12,611 nucleotides of DNA, from assembly GCA_902796375.1 (NCBI GenBank), contig CADBOW010000241.1, forward strand, positions 1 to 12,611. Reading direction: 5' to 3'. Origin of the DNA: an uncultured Lachnospiraceae bacterium. GTDB lineage: Bacteria > Bacillota > Clostridia > Lachnospirales > Lachnospiraceae. Under the pieces are notes generated by a model. That model was not told where the DNA came from and did not search any database. It worked only from the letters and a program-made list of their open reading frames with translations. Below, in pieces: positions 6,480-12,611 of the stretch (position 1 is the first letter of the stretch; every line of letters starts with the position of its first letter). Made by a program: the position numbers and the translations under genes.

Positions 6480-9400
6480 TCAGCTTCTTTTTCTTCCGTT
6501 GATCACCACCGAGCTCCTGCCATAGACCTCGTGGATCTTCTCCTTCGGTGCCAGCGTAAGCTTTCCGCTGTCTGAGGTAAGATTGATGGAGACATCCGCA
6601 CTGTTCATTTCAATCTCCGTATCCTGACTGATGCCGCCGTAGACATAGGCCTCCCGGCCGATGGCTTTGAAAATGAATCCCGCATAGGACAGGCTGATCT
6701 CCGATCTTCCCTTGCGGCTGCCCAGTCCGGTCAATTTATCTCCTGTGAGATCCATATGAATCGAGAGGTCATTTGCCTCCACCCGGGCTGTTTCCCCATC
6801 CACCGTTCCGATCACGGTCTGATTCTTCCCGCTTCCGGTGCAGCGGATCAGCGACCGCCACATCCTCACGTCGGTATTGCCCGACAGATTTCCGATATGA
6901 ACTCCCTTGAAGAAGCTATTTTCAAATAAGAGGTCACAGTCATGAATCTCGATGGGCTGATCTCCGGTCAGGGATCCGATCCCCACGCCGTCATCTCCGC
7001 TGAGCCGGATCACATATTTTCCTTTGTTTATACTCGTTTCTCCGCCCAGACCGGAGCCGATCCCGATGGTACACTGGCCCTTGGACTCGATGTAGATCTC
7101 ACCGTCCTGGAAGAATTCCAGGGTTCCGTGGCCCTGATCCTTCGCATTTCCGATCCCGTAGCTGTCTGCGCCGGTCAGCAGGATCTTCAGATTCCCTTCG
7201 CCCTCAACGGCCAGATTTGCGCCCTCCGAAACCTTGATCCCGCCGCCCTTCAGCGTGTTTTCTCCCTCCAGGCAGAGCGTGAGATTTACGCCTTCACTGA
7301 TATTGATACAGGGTCTCAGCTTCTTGTTGGAAAGACATACATTTTCCAATGTGATCCTGCCGTCATATCCCTCCAGAACATCGATATGGATCTTCGTATC
7401 CGAATTCGGAGTCCCGGCTATGGTAATATCACGGAAGGTTGCATCCTTCGATCCCACCACAATGGTGGTTTTATTTTCCTTGATCAGGTGATTCAGGGAT
7501 ACCCGGCTGGTGGAGCCTGCGATATAGGTCAGATCACTGGAGCCGTCTTCCTTCTCCTGGTGATAACGCCGGATCTCCATCCTCACATCCCCATCCACCG
7601 ATGCAAGAACCTCCGCAGACGGACGCGCCACATAATACCCCTGGATCAGATCCGCTCCCAGACGGATCACAGTCCGAAGCTCTTCCCTGGTTTCCACGCC
7701 CTCTGCCAGTGCCATGATATTATTCTCATGACAGAAATCCACGATCTCACGGACAAAATGCTGCTTCTGTGTGCTGTCCTGGATCCCTGACAGAAGAGAA
7801 CGGTCAATCTTCACATAATCCGGCATATACCGGAGCAGATTACTGACATTGGAATATCCGGTACCGTAATCATCAACAGCGGAGCCAACCCCCAGATCCC
7901 GATATTTCTCTTTCAGAAGCTCCAGTTCCTCATCCGAAAGTTCCGCCTGCTCCGTCAGCTCTACAACTGCGGTTCCCGCATTCCGTCTCAGCAGCGTTTC
8001 GATCCGTTCCCGGTCCTGCTCCTGCAGCTTGCAGCCCGGAATACTGTTTATAAAAATTTTCCTTCCTTCGAAAAGGTCCCGGTTCTCCTCAAGAATCCCA
8101 AGTACATTACAGAAGGTTGCCCGCTCCACATCCGCCAGGCGCCCCAGCAGATCCGCATAATGCAGGATGGACAGGGGAGATATCTTCTTCTCCGTATTTG
8201 ATCGCATCAGCGCCTCATAGGAATAGATCTCACCGTCCACAGCTGATACGATGGGCTGGAAATGGTAGATCAGCAGATTCTCCTGAAGGATGCGATCCAC
8301 CTCCTTCATTTCCCTCTGTTCCTCCTCCGAAAGTCCCGCCAGAGGATTGATCATGGCACCGTCTTCCGCTGAAGCTCCTGCATTGGCCGGGAACTTCACG
8401 ATTCCCTTCTTCTCCAGCTGACGGATCACCAGCTCCCGGCGGAAGGCTTCCAGGCCGCGCATCACGCCCTGCAGCCACTGCCGGGTAACCGATTCATACT
8501 CGTTATTCTCACGGTCATAGCTCAGTACAACATAGCCGAAGGATCTGTCCTCAAAGAAAAGCGGTGTCACGAGAAGGCCCTCCGGCCCGCGATCCGCCGA
8601 ATCAGGGATCAGCTTCTCCGTATCAAAGATCCGATCGGTGCTGACGCCGCATAAGCTGGCATCCACTGCATCATAGACAAGCACCTCCACCATTTTTTCG
8701 GGATAGCCTTCCCGCAGCAGTGCATCGGAAAGAAGCTTCTCCGGATCCAGCCAGCAGGGATCCAGACAGATATGCAGTTTCTTAATCCCACGCAGATAAA
8801 AGATGGACTCATACAAAGTCCGGAAGAATTCTTCAATGGAGCCTGCACAGAGCAGATCCTCCGCCAGATAATTATGTACCGACTCGAAGCCTTCCTCCGA
8901 GTCATCGGTCACCCAGCTTTCTCTCTTTCGCGAAAGGTCCCGCTCCTCCGGATGGCAGCCGCAGCTCTGTCCGATATAGAGCTCCGCCTCCGGCTTCGGG
9001 TCGGAAACCTCTTCTCCCTCGAGCATACGGATCACCGCATCCACGGCAAATGTTCCGTAATACTCTGCGGGAATCCATGTGGAGGTCAGCGAACTGGGGC
9101 TTGTCTGTCCCTCCTCGGAGGTCCCGTAGCCTGCCAGCCGGATATCCTCGGGAATCCGCACTCCGTTTTTCTCCAGCTCCTGTGCCAGCCCGATGGCCAT
9201 ACAGTCATTTGCGCACAGGATCGCTTCCGGCAGATTGCTTCGGTCTCTGAGAAGCATCTCCGCACAGTTGGTGCCGCTGGTATACCAGAAATCTCCGTAA
9301 AATACCCTTTTTTCATCCACGGTAAGGCCATGGGCTTCCATTGCATCCCTGAAGGCCTTCAGCCGCCGCTGGGAATGTACATGCTTCCGACGTCCTGTCA

Positions 9401-9812
9401 GATATGCAATATCCGTAAGTCCGTGCTCCTCGATCATGTGGGAAACCTCGGCATACACCACCTCATAGCCATCGGTCCAGAAGCTGCGGAAATACCTGCT
9501 CTCCGTGTCCACGCAGATCACCGGCCCCTTAAACTCCCGATGCAGACGCTCTTCCAGCTTCTCCTCCACTCCGGGGGTCTGGATCAGATCGGAGAACAGG
9601 ATCACGGCATCATACTGATCCGGCGAAATCAGATTGTAGACATTTGATTCCCCCAGCTCCCGTTCTCTGTTATTCTGATATTTAATATACATGGAAAATG
9701 CAGTAACGCTGTAGCCGCGGGAAAATGCTTTCTTCATTACCCCGCGCATCAGTTTCTGCTGATATGGCTCATCCGGCTGAGCCAATAATAATGCAATCTT
9801 CTTCCCTGCCAT
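6480..9812 (-). CDS. LacI-type ligand-binding domain, EAL phosphodiesterase and C-terminal beta-helix fusion
   Basis: A soluble 1110-residue protein expected to hydrolyse c-di-GMP. Residues 3-280 are a LacI-type ligand-binding fold without helix-turn-helix, paralogous to that of the convergent GGDEF protein (YGDFW 172-176, CANDCMAI 200-207, SCGC 283-286). Residues 300-465 look GAF-like. The EAL domain (about 510-735) keeps the expected catalytic set: Glu533 in YEALMR, Asn589, Glu618, Asp647-Asp648 in DDYGTG, Lys668, Glu704 in EGVET and Gln724. Residues 765-1105 form a repetitive beta domain: LCLEGENTLKGGGIKVSEGANL, then about seven units of 27-31 residues, each with a G-I-G-type turn (second Gly at 888, 919, 946, 974, 1002, 1031, 1060). 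It resembles GIGGG-repeat beta-helices of secreted Firmicutes proteins, yet no signal peptide or membrane segment is present. GGGAG precedes the ATG by seven bases. It lies 45 bases after the YunG-PAS-EAL gene with no terminator between, so the two are probably co-transcribed. Confidence 0.9.
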   Translation of the reverse strand: MAGKKIALLLAQPDEPYQQKLMRGVMKKAFSRGYSVTAFSMYIKYQNNRERELGESNVYNLISPDQYDAVILFSDLIQTPGVEEKLEERLHREFKGPVICVDTESRYFRSFWTDGYEVVYAEVSHMIEEHGLTDIAYLTGRRKHVHSQRRLKAFRDAMEAHGLTVDEKRVFYGDFWYTSGTNCAEMLLRDRSNLPEAILCANDCMAIGLAQELEKNGVRIPEDIRLAGYGTSEEGQTSPSSLTSTWIPAEYYGTFAVDAVIRMLEGEEVSDPKPEAELYIGQSCGCHPEERDLSRKRESWVTDDSEEGFESVHNYLAEDLLCAGSIEEFFRTLYESIFYLRGIKKLHICLDPCWLDPEKLLSDALLREGYPEKMVEVLVYDAVDASLCGVSTDRIFDTEKLIPDSADRGPEGLLVTPLFFEDRSFGYVVLSYDRENNEYESVTRQWLQGVMRGLEAFRRELVIRQLEKKGIVKFPANAGASAEDGAMINPLAGLSEEEQREMKEVDRILQENLLIYHFQPIVSAVDGEIYSYEALMRSNTEKKISPLSILHYADLLGRLADVERATFCNVLGILEENRDLFEGRKIFINSIPGCKLQEQDRERIETLLRRNAGTAVVELTEQAELSDEELELLKEKYRDLGVGSAVDDYGTGYSNVSNLLRYMPDYVKIDRSLLSGIQDSTQKQHFVREIVDFCHENNIMALAEGVETREELRTVIRLGADLIQGYYVARPSAEVLASVDGDVRMEIRRYHQEKEDGSSDLTYIAGSTSRVSLNHLIKENKTTIVVGSKDATFRDITIAGTPNSDTKIHIDVLEGYDGRITLENVCLSNKKLRPCINISEGVNLTLCLEGENTLKGGGIKVSEGANLAVEGEGNLKILLTGADSYGIGNAKDQGHGTLEFFQDGEIYIESKGQCTIGIGSGLGGETSINKGKYVIRLSGDDGVGIGSLTGDQPIEIHDCDLLFENSFFKGVHIGNLSGNTDVRMWRSLIRCTGSGKNQTVIGTVDGETARVEANDLSIHMDLTGDKLTGLGSRKGRSEISLSYAGFIFKAIGREAYVYGGISQDTEIEMNSADVSINLTSDSGKLTLAPKEKIHEVYGRSSVVINGRKRS

Positions 9813-9819
9813 TCATTTA

Positions 9820-9824
9820 CTCCC
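9820..9824 (-). promoter_or_regulatory. Ribosome binding site of the sensor-EAL-beta-helix gene
   Basis: GGGAG on the minus strand, seven bases before ATG 9812. It lies in the 45-base gap after the upstream stop codon, where no promoter or terminator is evident. Confidence 0.6.
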
Positions 9825-9857
9825 AGTTCCAGTTTCTTTACTACAAAACACCCGAAG

Positions 9858-12005
9858 CTATATCGGTCCGCCCTTTATATCATACTTCTCCCAGGTGAGC
9901 CCCTTCTTCAAGGAATCCGCCCTGGTTTCCTCATATGGCATCGGTTTTCCGAAATAATACCCCTGTGCCTTCTCACAGCCGATCTTCTTCAGGAATTCAT
10001 AATGTTCCTTCGTCTCAACTCCTTCGCAGAGCGGCGCGATCCCCATACCCTTTGCACCCTCCACGATATAATTCATAAGCATGGACGCCTTCGGATACTT
10101 GTCAAAGCTCCGGAGAAATACCATATCCAGCTTCAAAACATCAAACTCATATTCCACCAGTGTATTCAGAGAGGAGAAACCGCTTCCGAAATCATCCAGC
10201 CAGACCTGATAGCCCAGCTCTCTCATCTTCCTGCATTCCGACTTGATATGCGCCGTATTATCATTCAGGACGCTCTCCGTAATCTCCAGATCCAGCATAT
10301 TCCGGGGCACACCGTATTTCGCCCGGGTCTTCTCCACGATCCCGAAGATGTCACACAGCTCAAAATCCAGTCGTGAGAAATTGATGGAAGCCGGAACGAT
10401 CTGAGAACCCATTTCGATCACCCGGAAATAATCCCTGCAGACCTGTTCCACCACATAAGCATCCACCTTATGGATCAGATGGAAGGTCTCCAGCGTCTCG
10501 ATAAAGTCTGCCGGCGACAGCACACCGAACCTGGGATCCACCCAGCGCACCAGTGCCTCATAGCCGCAGATCTGTCCGGTAGCTACACGGACCACCGGCT
10601 GGTAGTAAACCCGGATATACTCATTATCAATGGCCTCATCAATATGATCCACCACATACTGCTGTTTTCTCAGCTGCTCCCGGAGGATATCATCATAGAT
10701 ACAGTAATATACATCATGCCTCTGCTTGATGCTGTTGCAGGCCAGCCGTGCATGGTCACAGGCCAGACCGATCTCACTCATACGATCATCCAGATAGTAG
10801 ATTCCGGCCTTGATCCTGACTCTCTTATTTGTATCTTCGGACTGAAGGATCCTGCGGTAAACCGCCTCCACCCTGTTCAGGACCGCTTCCTTCTTTCCCC
10901 CGGTGAATACCACAAAATGATCATCCGAGAACCGGGATGAGATTCCGTCCTTAAACTCTTCACGGATGGTCTTCGCCAGATCGCACAGCAGCTCATCTCC
11001 CAGCCGGAACCCGTTCCGCTCGTTGAACAGCTTGAAATTCGGAATGTCAAAATGTATGATGGACAGATTCTCTCTTCTGGACTGAGGCGTGGACAGCTTC
11101 ATCTGTACACTCTGGTAGAAGAAGGACATGTTAAAAAGCCCCGTCAGGGGATCCGTCTCCTGATTCATGGACAGAACCTCCGCTTCCGCAAAGGAATTCC
11201 TGTTCCGGTTCAGATACTCATTTTCATCCACGTCTACAATAAAGACATAGAAATAGCTCTTTCCGTTCCGTCCATGGAGCAGGTGGCCGAAATCCTCGAT
11301 ATATCTGGTCTCGCCCTGTTTGGTCAGGATCCTGTAACGCACATAATCATGCCGCTTCTCGCCGAACATGGTCTGCGCCTGGATCTCATTTTCGATTTTA
11401 TGCAGATCATCCGGATGCACCATGCCCTTGAAGGAATTTCCCGTATAGTCCCGGAACTCCTCCAGTGTCTCGCATCCGTAAAGCCGGAGCACATTTTCTT
11501 CCGCGAAAAGGATCTTCTCGTCTCCGCCGCTCTCATATATAAAGAAGCCGCCCGGAAGCCCGGTGGGGATATGTCCCTTCAGATAACGCTTCAGCTGTTT
11601 CTTCAGATACTCATAGCGGAGCCTTTTCTCCTCTGCCGCAAAATGAGTCTCCCGGGACTGAATGGGGTTCCCGGTATAGTCCAGCACTTCATCGCCGAAC
11701 TGCTCACTGGTCAGATCGAAGACCGCGTCGCCTACCACATTGTAGCAGTGATAGTTCCCGCCCGGCCGAAGGATACCATATACATCGCCGCCGAAGATAT
11801 CCTGTACCAGGAACGCCGTAATGGAGCACTGACCCAGTGTCTGATTCTTCATACTCCATTCCTCCCTGAGACGCGGCGCGCAGGTATATTCACACCAGAT
11901 ATGCTTCAGCATATCATAAAGCTCCTGTGGAGTCCGAACTCCCTTATATTCCTCTGTCATCGGCGGAACCGTTGCTCTCTGCCATCCGTAAAAATGATAT
12001 CCCAT
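9858..12005 (-). CDS. YunG-like domain, PAS, degenerate GGDEF and intact EAL protein (probable c-di-GMP phosphodiesterase)
   Basis: A 715-residue cytoplasmic protein. Residues 20-110 resemble the YunG family: LGQCSITAFLVQDIFGG (57-73), H86 in NYHCYN, and FDLTSEQFG (96-104). Cys60, His86 and Asp97 have the spacing of a thiol-hydrolase-like triad, but activity is unproven. Residues 150-262 are a PAS-like domain (YGCETLEEF, MVHPDDL, YRILTKQGETRYIED). The GGDEF domain (283-440) is degenerate: SDDHF (360-364) replaces GGDEF and the metal Asp region reads HFDIPNF, so cyclase activity is unlikely. The EAL domain (450-690) keeps Glu483, Asn542, Glu574, Asp604-Asp605, Lys625, Glu661 and Gln681, so it should cleave c-di-GMP to pGpG. 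ATG 12005 is chosen because GGAGG precedes it by eight bases; a longer frame starts at a TTG at 12077 and would read through the upstream terminator. It is probably the first gene of a two-gene operon. Confidence 0.9.
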   Translation of the reverse strand: MGYHFYGWQRATVPPMTEEYKGVRTPQELYDMLKHIWCEYTCAPRLREEWSMKNQTLGQCSITAFLVQDIFGGDVYGILRPGGNYHCYNVVGDAVFDLTSEQFGDEVLDYTGNPIQSRETHFAAEEKRLRYEYLKKQLKRYLKGHIPTGLPGGFFIYESGGDEKILFAEENVLRLYGCETLEEFRDYTGNSFKGMVHPDDLHKIENEIQAQTMFGEKRHDYVRYRILTKQGETRYIEDFGHLLHGRNGKSYFYVFIVDVDENEYLNRNRNSFAEAEVLSMNQETDPLTGLFNMSFFYQSVQMKLSTPQSRRENLSIIHFDIPNFKLFNERNGFRLGDELLCDLAKTIREEFKDGISSRFSDDHFVVFTGGKKEAVLNRVEAVYRRILQSEDTNKRVRIKAGIYYLDDRMSEIGLACDHARLACNSIKQRHDVYYCIYDDILREQLRKQQYVVDHIDEAIDNEYIRVYYQPVVRVATGQICGYEALVRWVDPRFGVLSPADFIETLETFHLIHKVDAYVVEQVCRDYFRVIEMGSQIVPASINFSRLDFELCDIFGIVEKTRAKYGVPRNMLDLEITESVLNDNTAHIKSECRKMRELGYQVWLDDFGSGFSSLNTLVEYEFDVLKLDMVFLRSFDKYPKASMLMNYIVEGAKGMGIAPLCEGVETKEHYEFLKKIGCEKAQGYYFGKPMPYEETRADSLKKGLTWEKYDIKGGPI

Positions 12006-12013
12006 GATCCACC

Positions 12014-12018
12014 CCTCC
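12014..12018 (-). promoter_or_regulatory. Ribosome binding site that sets the start at 12005
   Basis: GGAGG on the minus strand, eight bases before ATG 12005 and directly after the seven-T tract of the preceding terminator. Confidence 0.8.
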
Positions 12019-12060
12019 AAAAAAACCCGCAACCTCTTATATAATAACAGAAGTTGCGGG
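12019..12060 (-). terminator. Strong intrinsic terminator after the wall-binding gene
   Basis: On the minus strand a 12-bp stem with one G-U pair (arms 12049-12060 and 12026-12037) encloses an 11-base AT-rich loop and is followed by seven T residues (12025-12019). It starts 17 bases after the stop codon of the right-edge gene and ends at the ribosome binding site of the next gene. Confidence 0.9.
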
Positions 12061-12069
12061 ATCTTTCCA
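12041..12069 (-). promoter_or_regulatory. Candidate promoter overlapping the terminator
   Basis: TGGAAA (12064-12069, 4 of 6), a 17-base spacer and TATTAT (12041-12046, 5 of 6). The -10 box lies in the hairpin loop. A transcript starting near 12034 would contain only the distal arm and could not form the hairpin. This is the only promoter-like pair close to the start at 12005. Confidence 0.35.
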
Positions 12070-12077
12070 CTATTCAA

Positions 12078-12611
12078 TTAAGGAATCCAGTAGCCTTTTT
12101 TATCAAAGGAATAGATTACTTCCTTGATCGCTATGGTTTCATTCTTTGCATACCATCCGGTACTGTCGGAATACCACCAGCCCTTACGGTTCTTATGCCA
12201 CTTGCCGTCCTTTGTGCAGGCCGGAACCCAGTATCCTCTGGAGTCAAATGTATATCTTACTCCCTTGATGGTCAGGGTTTCGCTCTTTGCATACCATCCC
12301 GTGCTGTCGGAATACCACCAGCCCTTACGGTTCTTATGCCATTTTCCGGGGCGATCTGTCTTGTTCTTCGCTTCCTCTTCCTTCTTCTTTTTCTCTTCCT
12401 CTTCGGCCTTCTTTTTTGCTTCCTCTTCGGCCTTCTTTTTCGCTTCCTCTTCGGCCTTCTTTTTCTCTTCTTCTTCGGCCTTTTTCTTTTCCTCTTCTTC
12501 TTTCTTCTTTTTCTCTTCTTCTTCGGTCTTCTTCTTTTCCTCTTCGGCCTTCTTCTTTTCCTCTTCGGCTTTCTTCTTTTCCTCTTCGGCTTTCTTCTTT
12601 TCCTCTTCGGC
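12078..12611 (-). CDS. 3' end of a gene for a probable surface protein with Lys/Glu stalk and two GWWYSD-type repeats (partial)
   Basis: The last 177 codons of a gene whose start lies beyond the right edge. The visible part begins with about 80 residues of Lys/Glu-rich heptads, mostly AEEEKKK, followed by two copies of a 47-residue unit. The unit begins WHKNRKGWWYSDSTGWYAK and continues through an aromatic stretch to YWVP; the second copy ends at YWIP, the C-terminus. Such aromatic Gly-Trp units resemble choline-binding or cell-wall-binding repeats of Gram-positive surface proteins, so attachment to the wall is likely but not proven. The stalk could be a single charged alpha-helix or a coiled coil. 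The stop TAA at 12078-12080 is followed by a strong terminator. The domain that does the work, and any signal peptide, are outside the window. Confidence 0.8.
   Translation of the reverse strand, partial: AEEEKKKAEEEKKKAEEEKKKAEEEKKKTEEEEKKKKEEEEKKKAEEEEKKKAEEEAKKKAEEEAKKKAEEEEKKKKEEEAKNKTDRPGKWHKNRKGWWYSDSTGWYAKSETLTIKGVRYTFDSRGYWVPACTKDGKWHKNRKGWWYSDSTGWYAKNETIAIKEVIYSFDKKGYWIP
12144..12341 (-). repeat. Tandem 141-base repeat encoding wall-binding units
   Basis: Two in-frame copies with a period of 141 bases (47 codons). The best-conserved core, 57 bases at 12144-12200 and 12285-12341, differs at two positions, which points to recent duplication or gene conversion. Confidence 0.85.
12364..12611 (-). 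repeat. 21-base tandem repeats encoding AEEEKKK heptads
   Basis: A long purine-rich run on the minus strand built from 21-base units (GCC, three Glu codons, three Lys codons). The units nearest the window edge are almost identical and become more varied toward 12364. The array continues past the edge, so its total length is unknown. Confidence 0.8.

Noticed and set aside
8772..9647. A 291-codon plus-strand open frame opposite the sensor-EAL gene
   Set aside because: It is a shadow of the LacI-type and GAF-like regions on the minus strand, with Cys/His/Gly-rich low-quality sequence and no domain.
11052..12044. A 330-codon plus-strand open frame opposite the YunG-PAS-EAL gene
   Set aside because: It mirrors a gene whose reading is confirmed by motifs. 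It shows no recognisable domain and no good ribosome binding site; codon bias in this genome leaves long open frames on the opposite strand.
12006..12077. N-terminal extension of the YunG-PAS-EAL protein to the TTG at 12077
   Set aside because: It would translate through a complete terminator hairpin and T-tract, and lacks a ribosome binding site. ATG 12005 has a well-spaced GGAGG.

Overview
The window looks like a chromosomal segment of a Gram-positive Clostridia-type bacterium, most likely Lachnospiraceae. The grounds are strong GGAGG ribosome binding sites, sigma-A-type promoters, intrinsic terminators, a Lachnospiraceae-style histidyl-tRNA synthetase, a lipoprotein with a classical lipobox, a GWWYSD-type wall-binding repeat protein and soluble c-di-GMP enzymes with LacI-like sensor domains. 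The family assignment is inferred from protein style; the species is not identifiable. I see no tRNA, rRNA, CRISPR array, insertion sequence or phage gene. No stretch above about 300 bases lacks a gene.

Left part (1-4246), three separate minus-strand transcription units: a secreted beta-helix lipoprotein of the Cthe_2159 carbohydrate-binding type (67-1308); hisS (1535-2812); and a protein with a Pro/Lys/Ala/Glu-rich linker and a degenerate SpoVK/CbbX-like AAA domain (2963-4246). Each gene has its own promoter candidate and a terminator after it.

Central and right part (4482-12005), a three-gene c-di-GMP locus. A plus-strand gene encodes a LacI-type ligand-binding domain fused to GGDEF (diguanylate cyclase). 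Meeting it tail to tail is a minus-strand pair: a YunG-like/PAS/degenerate GGDEF/intact EAL protein, then 45 bases later a paralogous LacI-type domain fused to an intact EAL domain and, unusually, to a C-terminal beta-helix of the type seen in secreted surface proteins. The two LacI-type sensors keep the same SCGC motif at identical residue numbers (283-286) and share YGDFW and CANDxMAI motifs. The locus can therefore be read as a cytoplasmic ligand-responsive switch with one enzyme that makes c-di-GMP and one or two that destroy it; this is inference.

At the right edge (12078-12611) lies the 3' end of a gene for a probable surface protein with a Lys/Glu heptad stalk and two GWWYSD-type repeats. 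Its terminator abuts the ribosome binding site of the YunG-PAS-EAL gene, and a candidate promoter for that gene lies inside the terminator hairpin.

Two starts are corrected from the longest open frame, on Shine-Dalgarno evidence: 4246 rather than 4276, and 12005 rather than 12077 (both upstream candidates are TTG codons).
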